From: Microbacteriaceae bacterium
GTDB taxonomy: Bacteria; Actinomycetota; Actinomycetes; Actinomycetales; Microbacteriaceae
Assembly: GCA_003454135.1 (NCBI GenBank)
Contig: DMKW01000130.1
Location: 4,018 to 24,237 of the forward strand
Length of the DNA: 20,220 bases
Direction: 5' to 3'
The notes under the pieces are model-generated. The model was given only the letters and a program-made list of their open reading frames with translations. It did no database searches and was not told the DNA's origin. The translations under genes were made by a program, and so were the position numbers. Positions 1-6,485 of the stretch are shown piece by piece (the first letter of the stretch is position 1; the number at the start of each line of letters is the position of its first letter).

Positions 1-1
1 G

Positions 2-967
2 CACATCCTCAAGGAACTCGCCCTCGAGACGAGCGCGCTGTCGGCGTTCCTGGGGCGTCCGCTCACCCTGATCGCCGAGTCCGATCTCAACGATCCGGAG
101 CTCATCCGCCCAAGGGAGGCCGCCGGTTACGGCCTCGACGCCCAGTGGAGCGACGATTTCCACCACGCGGTGCACGTCGCTCTCACCGGCGAGACCGCGG
201 GGTACTACGCCGACTTCGAGCACCTCGGTGCGCTCGCCAAGGTCCTGACGCGCGGGTTCTTCCACGACGGAACATATTCGTCGTTTCGCGGTCGTGACCA
301 CGGGCATCCGATCGACACCGAGAACATGCCGGCCTGGCGGCTCGTCGTGGCCAACCAGAACCACGACCAGGTCGGCAATCGCGCGATCGGCGACCGCCTG
401 AGCGCGACCCTCGACTACGGGCAGCTCGCGATCGCCGCCGTGCTGACCCTCGCCGGGCCGTTCACGCCGATGCTCTTCATGGGCGAGGAATGGGGGGCGT
501 CCACTCCGTGGCAGTTCTTCACCTCGCATCCGGAGCCGGAGCTCGGCGCCGCGACGGCCGAAGGGCGCATCCGGGAATTCGAACGGATGGGCTGGGACCC
601 GGCCGTCGTGCCCGACCCGCAGAACCCCCTGACGTTCGAGAGATCGAAGCTCGACTGGGCGGAGGCGGCGGATGGCGACCACGCCCGACTGCTGACCGTC
701 TACCGCCGGCTTGCCGAGTTGCGGCGCTCAGTTCCCGACCTCACCGACCCGCGCTTCGATCACACGAGCGTCGATTTCGACGACGGGGCGACCGGCCGTT
801 GGTTCGTGCTCCACCGCGGGTCGACCTCGATCGTCGTGAATCTCGCGGACTTCCCGATCGCCCTGCCGTTCGGCGGCTCGGTGCTGCTCGCCACCCACGA
901 CACGGTGGGCGCCTCGGCGACGGGCGTGGTGCTGCCGGGCCATTCGGCGGCGATCCTCGCCCGCTGA
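2..967 (+). CDS. treZ: malto-oligosyltrehalose trehalohydrolase, C-terminal part (5' end outside window)
   Basis: TreZ is a GH13 enzyme that releases trehalose from maltooligosyl-trehalose, the second step of the cytoplasmic TreY/TreZ route. The reading frame is open from base 2 and gives 321 residues, a little over half of the usual length of about 580. Visible family landmarks are AESDLNDP near the start (its Glu is the expected acid/base), the NQNHDQVGNR block (Asp of the third GH13 catalytic position), and FMGEEWGASTPWQFFTSHPE. The C-terminus holds the small beta-sandwich domain ending at TGA. The apparent ATG at 170 is internal, because homology runs through it. treY and treX would be expected upstream but are not in the window. 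The gene converges on the DyP peroxidase gene, with palindrome 1003-1062 between them. Confidence 0.93.
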   Translation, partial: HILKELALETSALSAFLGRPLTLIAESDLNDPELIRPREAAGYGLDAQWSDDFHHAVHVALTGETAGYYADFEHLGALAKVLTRGFFHDGTYSSFRGRDHGHPIDTENMPAWRLVVANQNHDQVGNRAIGDRLSATLDYGQLAIAAVLTLAGPFTPMLFMGEEWGASTPWQFFTSHPEPELGAATAEGRIREFERMGWDPAVVPDPQNPLTFERSKLDWAEAADGDHARLLTVYRRLAELRRSVPDLTDPRFDHTSVDFDDGATGRWFVLHRGSTSIVVNLADFPIALPFGGSVLLATHDTVGASATGVVLPGHSAAILAR

Positions 968-1002
968 GCGCCGCTCGTTCGCCCGCGTGGACCGGCCCGT
1001 TC

Positions 1003-1062
1003 CGGGGCCAATGCGTGCAATCGGGGCCAACGCGTCGGCCCAAATTGCACGCATTGGCCCCG
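1003..1062. repeat. intergenic palindrome, family A copy 1 (convergent junction)
   Basis: A perfect 19-bp inverted repeat has arms 1003-1021 and 1044-1062 around a 22-base loop. The loop repeats the start of the left arm (cggggccaacgcgt against cggggccaatgcgt), so the layout is direct unit, direct unit, inverted unit. A second copy lies at 8251-8312; over 58 aligned bases 51 are identical. Both copies lie between convergent genes (here treZ and the DyP gene). The stem has no T-tract, so it is not a classical intrinsic terminator on either strand. It resembles a REP/BIME-like dispersed element; a bidirectional transcription-stop or mRNA-stabilising role is inference. Confidence 0.85.
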
Positions 1063-1089
1063 ACGGGGTCGGGCAGCAGCGCAGCGGGG

Positions 1090-2047
1090 TCAGGCGGGCG
1101 CGAGCGCCTCGAGCACTTCGAGCGACGGCACGAAGAAGGTCGTGCCCGTCGTGGCCGTGGAGAAGTCGAGGATACGGTCGTAATCTCCGATCGGGTCGCC
1201 CACGAACATCCTGCGCAGCATCTGTTCGATCACCCACAGCTCGCGCGCGTATCCGATGAAATAGGTGCCGAACTCCGTGCCCCGGGCGACCGAAAGGCAT
1301 GTTGTCGCGAAGGATGTCGTGCTCGACACCGTTCGCGTCGACGATCGTGTTGAGCGACTTGTGCGACTTTCGGGCATCGTCGGCCTGGTCGAGTTCCACG
1401 TCGTCGGCCTTGGTGCGCCCAATGATCGCCTCCTGCCGTTCCGTCGACAGGCCGTTCCAGGCGCCCAGGTCGTGCAGGTATTTCTGCACGACGACGTAGC
1501 TGCCGCCGGCGAAGTCCGGGTCCTCGTCGCCCACGATCGACGCATCGGCCATCGCGGAACCGGTGGGGTTCTCGGTGCCGTCGACGAAACCGAGGAGGTC
1601 CCTCGCGTCGAAGTACCGAAAGCCCTGCACCTCGTCGATGACAGTCACACTCGATCCGAGCTTGTCGATGAGGAGTCTCTCGAGCTCGAAGCACATGTCG
1701 GCACGCTCGGCGCGGATGTGGAAGAGCAGGTCCCCGGGCGTCGAGACGGCCGTGTGGGTGCCGGTCGTGATCGGGGCGAACGTGCGCAGTTGCTCCGGCC
1801 GCGACGGCTGGTCGAATCGGCCCCACGCCTCCGACCCGATGCCGACGTTGCAGGAGAGGTGGCCCTGAAGGTCGCGAAACCCGACTGCACGGACAAGCCC
1901 TCCGATGTCGGCGATCACCTCGCGCGCGCGGCTCGCCGCCTCGAAGCCCGGACGGATCGTGACGACCAGGAAGACGGCGGAGTTCGAAAACGGCGCCTTG
2001 ACGCTCTGCGGCTCGATCGTCGTGCGGTTCCAGGTGCCTTCGTCCAT
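1090..2047 (-). pseudogene. DyP-type heme peroxidase, split by a +1 frameshift
   Basis: The frame from ATG 2047 encodes a class B-like dye-decolorizing peroxidase: the GFVDGTENP motif (GxxDG, distal Asp), a likely proximal heme His in ARKSHKSL, and the distal Arg/Asn of LRDNMPFG. After MPFG (codon 253, ending at 1289) the frame leaves the family. The expected continuation TEFGTYFIGYAR...RILDFSTA is found in another minus frame, ending at TGA 1090-1092. Removing one C from the CCCC run at 1280-1283 restores MPFGRPGTEFGTYF and a protein of 318 residues, the normal family size. No encapsulin gene or Tat signal is present, so a cytoplasmic protein is implied. It has its own -10 at 2054-2059 and lies 40 bases after dinB. 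A sequencing error cannot be excluded; if so this is an ordinary intact gene. Confidence 0.88.
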
Positions 2048-2053
2048 GCTGCG

Positions 2054-2059
2054 ATTCTA
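2054..2059 (-). promoter_or_regulatory. -10 element for the DyP peroxidase, leaderless type
   Basis: On the minus strand TAGAAT ends 6 bases before ATG 2047, and there is no Shine-Dalgarno sequence between. This spacing puts transcription start at or next to the A of the start codon. It suggests that the gene has a promoter of its own, separate from dinB. Confidence 0.5.
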
Positions 2060-2087
2060 TGGAAACCTGAACGACCGTCGGGACGGG

Positions 2088-3341
2088 TTAGTGCTGCTGG
2101 CGGGGCAGGTTGCGCGGGTCACCGAGCGGGGCCGTCGACGTCAGCAGCGACGCCGGTCGCAGCGCGCCGCGACCGAATCGGGCGCTCACGGCATCGATGG
2201 TGTCTTCGGCCTCGCGCCAGCCCTCATCCTCGTCCCACAGCCCCGGTTGCTGCCCGTCCCCCGGCAACAGCTGCTCCATGCGCACCCCGATGAGTCGCAC
2301 GGGCGCGTGGGCGCCGACGGCCTCGTAGATCGCGCGCACCTCCTCGTAGATGCGCCGTCCGACATCCGTCGCCTCGGCGAGGGTTCGCGAGCGCGTGATC
2401 GTGCTGAAGTCTGAGTAGCGCAGCTTGAGCACGACGGTGCGGCCGACCCAGCCGGCAGTGCGCATGCGCACCGCGACGGCGTTCGCCTGCCGCAGCAACT
2501 CACGGCGCAGTTCATCGGCGTTGACGGTGTCCACCTCGAAGGTCACCTCGTGCCCGACGCTCTTCTCGTCTGAGCGTGGGTTGACGATTCGGGGGTCGAG
2601 ACCGTTCGCGAGATCGTGCAGCTTGCGGCCCGACGCCTCGCCGACGACCCGCTGCAGCGCCCCAACGGGAGTGGCCGCGATGTCGCCGATCGTGCGGAAC
2701 CCGCGCCGGGTGAGCGCCTCCTCGGTCGCGGCCCCGACGCCCCAGAGTGCGCCGACGGGCAGCGGATGCAAGAAGGCGAGCGTCTGGTCCGCCGGCACCA
2801 CAAGCATGCCGTCCGGCTTCGCGCGCCCCGAAGCGAGCTTCGCGACGAACTTGGTGGAGGCCGCCCCCACCGAGCAGTTGAGCGCCGTCTCGTCGTGCAC
2901 GCGACGGCGGATGAGCGCGCCAACCTCGGCCGGCGAACCGAGCAGTCCGCGGGCGCCGGCCACGTCGAGAAACGCCTCGTCAATTCCCAGCCGTTCGACG
3001 AGCGGCGTGACATCGTCGAAGATCCCCATGACCTTGTCGGAGAAGTAGCGGTATTTCTCGAAGTGGGGCTCGAGCACGATCGCCGTGGGGCAGAGCCGCA
3101 ACGCCTGGGAGAGTGGAATGGCCGATCGAACGCCGTACTTGCGCGCCGGATAGTTGGCCGCCGTCACGACGGAGCGGGACGAACGCCCGGCCACCACGAC
3201 CGGCAGGTGGGCGATCTCAGGCCTGTCGAGCAGCTCGACCGACGCGAAGAAGGCGTCGAGGTCGACGTGCAGGATCGTCGAGGTGCTGCTGTCGACCGAG
3301 GCCGAACTCACCTGCCGAGTGCTGCCGTCCTGTTTGCTCAT
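2088..3341 (-). CDS. dinB: DNA polymerase IV (Y-family translesion polymerase)
   Basis: This is an error-prone Y-family polymerase that bypasses template lesions. At 417 residues it has the expected length. Landmarks: HVDLDAFFASVE (residues 25-36) with metal-binding D27 and steric-gate F32; the AANYPARKYGV finger segment (61-71); GIDEAFLDVAG (119-129) with catalytic D121 and E122; and a helix-hairpin-helix thumb region (FRTIGDIAATPVGALQRVVG). The little-finger domain follows. QQPGLWDE near the C-terminus could be a sliding-clamp binding peptide (inference). The residue before IDEAFLD is Gly where Ser is usual. Starting at ATG 3341 leaves an N-terminal extension of about 20 Ser/Thr-rich residues before the core. 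The gene starts 12 bases after the MpaB-type gene ends, so the two are probably cotranscribed. No LexA-type palindrome was recognised. Confidence 0.95.
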   Translation of the reverse strand: MSKQDGSTRQVSSASVDSSTSTILHVDLDAFFASVELLDRPEIAHLPVVVAGRSSRSVVTAANYPARKYGVRSAIPLSQALRLCPTAIVLEPHFEKYRYFSDKVMGIFDDVTPLVERLGIDEAFLDVAGARGLLGSPAEVGALIRRRVHDETALNCSVGAASTKFVAKLASGRAKPDGMLVVPADQTLAFLHPLPVGALWGVGAATEEALTRRGFRTIGDIAATPVGALQRVVGEASGRKLHDLANGLDPRIVNPRSDEKSVGHEVTFEVDTVNADELRRELLRQANAVAVRMRTAGWVGRTVVLKLRYSDFSTITRSRTLAEATDVGRRIYEEVRAIYEAVGAHAPVRLIGVRMEQLLPGDGQQPGLWDEDEGWREAEDTIDAVSARFGRGALRPASLLTSTAPLGDPRNLPRQQH

Positions 3342-3353
3342 CCCGAACGCAAT

Positions 3354-4319
3354 CTACCCGACGCGTCGGACATCCTCACCTGTCGTCGGCAAGAGGCCGA
3401 GCCGGGCGAGTCGCTTGCGGGCCGCGTCTTCGCTCGTGGAGCTCCGACCGAGAATCGACCCGACGAGCGCGAGCACCGCTCGCGTGAGGGTAATCGCCGG
3501 CCACCAGGGCCGCCTGAGCCCCAAGAGCTTGCGGTATTCGCGCGGGATCGACGCGACGGCCCCGCCGAAGAGGATGCGGTAGGCCGGGCGCATGCCCGGT
3601 GCGATTCCCGGGTGGCGGATGAACCTCACGGCGTCGGCGACGTGTTCGTCGCTCTTGAGAGTGCCGGCGGCCCGGAAGGCCTCGAGTTGCGAGCGCAGCT
3701 CCGCCTCGGTCGCCGGCGGGGACGGAACACCGATGAGTTCCCCCGCCTTCGTCCACTCGCCCACGTATCGGTCGGGTCCGCCCGGGATGGGCCCACCCCA
3801 AATCGCGTGGCTGCCGAGGAACGCGTCGGTGAACACGACGTGGACCCAGGACAGCAACTCGGGGTCGCCGGCCCAGTACGGGCGCTCCACGCCGTTGGCG
3901 TCGAAGTAGGTGCCGCGCACGCGGTCGTGGAAGCGCTCGACCCGGTTCGATTCCCGAATCGCCATCGCCGTGTCCGAAAAGGTCACACCGATGAGCCATT
4001 GGATCGTTCCGGAGAGGCGCCCGAGCGGGTCTTCCTTGTAGCGCGACCAGTCGCGCACGCCGGCCATCGCGCCAGGGTGCAGGGTCTGCATGAGCAGGGC
4101 GCGGATGCCGGCGACGAGCGTCGGCATGCCGCCGTGCACCGCCCACGCCGCCGATCCGACGCCGAAAAACCCCGCGTCGTCGCCCAGTTCGATCTCGTCG
4201 ATCCAGTCCGGCCGACCCTGCCGGTCGCCGGTGAATGCGGAGAGCACCCGGGATCGCCACACAGAGGAAAACGTGTTCACGAACCGACGGTAACTCGAGT
4301 TGCTGGAAACCCAATCCAT
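3354..4319 (-). CDS. oxygenase MpaB family protein (DUF2236)
   Basis: A 321-residue protein of the DUF2236/MpaB family. This family is related to latex-clearing protein and fungal MpaB and is thought to be heme-dependent; substrates in actinobacteria are generally unknown. Recognised signatures: GGMPTLVAGIRALLMQTLHP (residues 63-82, with H81), RFHDRVRGTYFD (H131), and LLSWVHVVFTDAFLGS (156-170, with H160), followed by PIPGGPDRYVGEW. The conserved histidines fit heme or metal ligands (family knowledge, not shown by sequence alone). A hydrophobic C-terminal stretch (TLTRAVLALVGSILG) could be a membrane-associated helix. It is the first gene of the minus-strand run MpaB-dinB and starts 29 bases from the divergent EXPERA-type frame. 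The functional link to dinB is not obvious. Confidence 0.85.
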   Translation of the reverse strand: MDWVSSNSSYRRFVNTFSSVWRSRVLSAFTGDRQGRPDWIDEIELGDDAGFFGVGSAAWAVHGGMPTLVAGIRALLMQTLHPGAMAGVRDWSRYKEDPLGRLSGTIQWLIGVTFSDTAMAIRESNRVERFHDRVRGTYFDANGVERPYWAGDPELLSWVHVVFTDAFLGSHAIWGGPIPGGPDRYVGEWTKAGELIGVPSPPATEAELRSQLEAFRAAGTLKSDEHVADAVRFIRHPGIAPGMRPAYRILFGGAVASIPREYRKLLGLRRPWWPAITLTRAVLALVGSILGRSSTSEDAARKRLARLGLLPTTGEDVRRVG

Positions 4320-4348
4320 CTGCGGGTCGGCTTTCGCCCGCGTGCGCT

Positions 4349-4711
4349 GTGGGCGACTATGAATGTGCGCCCAATCTTCCGCTCCGTCAGCGCCCGGTCG
4401 ACATCTTCTTCACCGTGATCTTCCTCGCCTTCGCGGTCACGTCGGTGATCAGCGACCTCCTGCCCACCGTGAGCGTGGACTTCTCCCCCGCCTCGGGAAA
4501 CCCCCTCGTGCAGGGCAACTACTGGTACGCGCACGACGCCGACCCGCTCTTCATGAACCCACCGGTGTGGATGCGTTTCGTCACCGGGCTCTCCGCGTTC
4601 GTCTACGGGCCGTTCTATCTCGTGCTCGCGTACGCGCTCGTGCGTGGCCGCAACTGGATCCAGCTGCCCGCCGTGATCTACGCCACCATGCCCTTCACCC
4701 GGCGCTTCTGA
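4349..4711 (+). pseudogene. EXPERA/DUF2781-type membrane protein, 3'-truncated
   Basis: The translated segment RPVDIFFTVIFLAFAVTSVISD, then NYWYAHDADPLFMNPPVWMR, then FVTGLSAFVYGPFYLVLAYALVRGRNW matches the N-terminal two-thirds of EXPERA-domain (EBP/TMEM97-like) membrane proteins, which usually have four membrane helices. Helix 1 and helix 2 are clear and a third begins at IQLPAVIYATM. The frame then reads PFTRRF and stops at 4709-4711, so the remaining helix region is missing. Palindrome 4729-4780 begins 17 bases later, and no continuation was seen in other frames. The start is uncertain: GTG 4349 is the nearest in-frame candidate before the conserved PLRQRPVD and gives 120 residues. No good ribosome binding site is visible. 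It could be a shortened but expressed gene. I favour a decayed 3' end. Confidence 0.6.
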
Positions 4712-4728
4712 CCGAGCCCGCAATTGTT

Positions 4729-4780
4729 CCCCTTTGTCGTGATTGTGCCCGCTCGACGAGGCACGATCACGACAAACGGG
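4729..4780. repeat. intergenic palindrome, family B (convergent junction)
   Basis: Arms 4733-4749 and 4760-4776 form a 17-bp stem with one T.G pair and a 10-base loop. Beyond one mismatch the stem continues for three further pairs (4729-4731 with 4778-4780). The sequence is unrelated to family A. It separates the convergent EXPERA-type and M23 genes. A short GTGCCCG / CGGGCAC inverted unit (4745-4751 and 4777-4783) is also present. There is no clear T-tract. Likely a dispersed REP-like element, possibly acting as a transcription barrier (inference); only one copy is in the window. Confidence 0.75.
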
Positions 4781-4848
4781 CACAGTAATGGGTGGCGTGG
4801 CGCGCGCCGCCGCACGCGAACCAGGCGCGGCGCGCGGCGGCCCGGCGA

Positions 4849-5778
4849 TCAGCCGAGGTGCGCGTGCATCCAGACGAGCGGATCGATCGGAGTCGTGCCG
4901 CCCTGGCGGATCTCGAAGTGGAGGTGGGCGCCCGTGCTCGCTCCGGTGCTACCGACGAGCCCGATCGGCTGCCCGGCGTGGACGATGTCCCCCACCTTGA
5001 GTTTCATCGAGCCGACCTGCATGTGGCCGTACGCGCTCACGATGGTCTGCCCGTCGATTACGTGCTCGATGGCGACATGGATGCCGAGGGCGCTGTATCC
5101 GGGATTATTCGTCTCGACGACGACTCCGGCGGCGATCGCGTGCACGGTGGCCCCGTAGCCCGGATCGAAGTCGACCCCCTCGTGGTAGCTCGAGCAGCCG
5201 GCGCACGGCGCGATGCGCGGCCCGAAGCCGTCGCTGATCGGGCTCCCGGGGTCGACCGGCCACTGCAGCGGCGGCGGCACGGTCACGGAGTACGTATCAC
5301 GGCTGATCACCGGCAGCGGCAGCGCGGCCGAGACGGCGAGCGACTGGAGTTTGGGCGCGACGTAGGCCGGCAGCGCCGTCGCCTGGGCGTAGGCCGGAAG
5401 CGCGACTCCGCCGACAAGCAACGCGGCAAAACCGACGGCCACGATGGCGACATTGCGGCGCACCGCACGCACCGTTCGCACGTGGCGGAGGTTGCGCACC
5501 GATCGTCCGTTGAGTGCGGGAAGCGACGGGGTTGCCGGCGCGACCGGCCCAGTCACATAGGGACGCACGCGCGCGGCAACCGGCTCGCTTACCGGGGGAC
5601 GGACGCGCGCGGAAGCACGGGATGAATGTTTGGGCAAGCGGGGGTCTTCCGGATCGCTGCGGCACGCGGAGGCGCGAGCACGCACGGGCAAACGCACGAC
5701 TTCGAGCGCGGATGGAGGCTCCCCAACGGTGGCGGGAAACTGGCCGACATTATTCCGTCGCTGGCGGAATGTTCGCAC
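4849..5778 (-). CDS. M23 family metallopeptidase, membrane-anchored
   Basis: A LytM/M23 peptidoglycan endopeptidase of 309 residues. Residues 1-108 are basic and proline-rich and probably cytoplasmic. Residues 110-131 form one membrane segment or uncleaved signal (AIVAVGFAALLVGGVALPAYA). The peptidase domain spans about 170-305: HEGVD gives Zn ligands H199 and D203, YGHM gives catalytic H252, and HLHFEI gives H285 and ligand H287, so all active-site positions are present. A PCAGC pair (C192, C195) just before the first Zn ligand is a family variant and may form a disulfide. The start taken is GTG 5778, because the frame remains open to it, but the ribosome site is weak and the true start could be further in. 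It acts outside the membrane on cell-wall cross-links. Confidence 0.88.
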   Translation of the reverse strand: MRTFRQRRNNVGQFPATVGEPPSALEVVRLPVRARASACRSDPEDPRLPKHSSRASARVRPPVSEPVAARVRPYVTGPVAPATPSLPALNGRSVRNLRHVRTVRAVRRNVAIVAVGFAALLVGGVALPAYAQATALPAYVAPKLQSLAVSAALPLPVISRDTYSVTVPPPLQWPVDPGSPISDGFGPRIAPCAGCSSYHEGVDFDPGYGATVHAIAAGVVVETNNPGYSALGIHVAIEHVIDGQTIVSAYGHMQVGSMKLKVGDIVHAGQPIGLVGSTGASTGAHLHFEIRQGGTTPIDPLVWMHAHLG

Positions 5779-5841
5779 CAGTGGAAGTTCGTTCTTATCG
5801 GCTTTCGCCTTCCACCCTCAACGATCAACCTCCGTAAAACC

Positions 5842-5867
5842 TGTGAAGGAGGAAAGGCTTCTTCACA
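5842..5867 (-). promoter_or_regulatory. inverted repeat between DUF1697 and M23 genes
   Basis: A perfect 7-bp inverted repeat TGTGAAG...CTTCACA has a 12-base spacer. Read on the minus strand it follows the DUF1697 stop codon by about 26 bases and is followed by ggtttta. It may be a weak terminator for DUF1697 or an operator ahead of the M23 gene. The sequence alone does not decide. Confidence 0.35.
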
Positions 5868-5893
5868 TCGGGCTGGAAATGACTAGGCTGCGG

Positions 5894-6424
5894 TCAGTCG
5901 GCGAGCAACCCGATGAGCTTCGTCACGGTGTTCCAGTTTCGGGCGGTCAGCGTGCCGTCGAATTGCTTCCAGAACGACTGGGGCACGCGGGTTTTCTGGC
6001 TGCCGTTCGGCATCCATTGATAGATTGCGCGCTCCCCAGCGACGAGGATCTCGGGGGCCAGCCCCGCCTCATCCGGGAGTTCGAGGCTTTCCGGCATCGA
6101 CGAAACGAAGGTCACGAACGACTTCGAGCCGTCGGTCGCCACGGCTCGAAGAGGGTTGGCCTCGGCGATGGCCGCGAAGTCGGCGGCGGCGAGCACGAGC
6201 ACGCTCGACTGCACGCCGGTGGCCGCCAGGACTGCAGCCTCGATGGATGCCGGCGCGTCGGAGGCGAGCCCCGGGTGCGACGAGAAGACCACGTTCCCGC
6301 TGCGCAGCAGGGTCGCGACGTCGCCGAAGCCGAGATCCGCGAACACGGCAGCGAGATCGGACATGGAGACCGCCTTCGCGGTGCCGACATTGATGCCTCG
6401 AAGCAGAGCTACGTAACGTGCCAT
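5894..6424 (-). CDS. DUF1697 domain-containing protein
   Basis: A 176-residue protein that is DUF1697 from end to end: MARYVALLRGINVG at the N-terminus, LGFGDVATLLRSGNVVFSS in the first third, and the typical C-terminal ARNWNTVTKLIGLL block. The family is widespread in actinobacteria and has no established biochemical function; the fold resembles two ferredoxin-like halves (family knowledge). Length is normal. The ATG at 6424 is well placed by homology. A TACATT -10 ends 7 bases upstream with no Shine-Dalgarno sequence, so translation is probably leaderless. It is divergent from the aldo/keto reductase, with only 61 bases between the starts. Confidence 0.9.
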   Translation of the reverse strand: MARYVALLRGINVGTAKAVSMSDLAAVFADLGFGDVATLLRSGNVVFSSHPGLASDAPASIEAAVLAATGVQSSVLVLAAADFAAIAEANPLRAVATDGSKSFVTFVSSMPESLELPDEAGLAPEILVAGERAIYQWMPNGSQKTRVPQSFWKQFDGTLTARNWNTVTKLIGLLAD

Positions 6425-6431
6425 TCACGTC

Positions 6432-6437
6432 AATGTA
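6432..6437 (-). promoter_or_regulatory. -10 element for DUF1697 gene, leaderless type
   Basis: TACATT on the minus strand ends 7 bases before ATG 6424. No ribosome binding site lies between, which fits transcription starting at the start codon. Confidence 0.5.
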
Positions 6438-6472
6438 CCCGGAAGCACACGCGGAGGTTCATCCGACGGGCG

Positions 6473-6478
6473 TAACGT
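6473..6478 (+). promoter_or_regulatory. -10 element for aldo/keto reductase, leaderless type
   Basis: TAACGT ends 7 bases before ATG 6486, and no purine-rich ribosome site is present. Together with 6432-6437 it makes a compact back-to-back promoter pair in a 61-base gap. Confidence 0.5.
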
Positions 6479-6485
6479 TGACGGC

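Noticed and set aside
1265..2293. 342-codon plus-strand frame opposite the DyP peroxidase and the 3' end of dinB
   Set aside because: No domain, biased composition, and it crosses two genes and their gap.
2616..4418. 600-codon open frame on the plus strand opposite dinB and the MpaB-type gene
   Set aside because: Composition is Arg/Gly/Glu/His-rich without any family motif, and both genes on the other strand are clearly real. It is an antisense shadow of high-GC codon bias.
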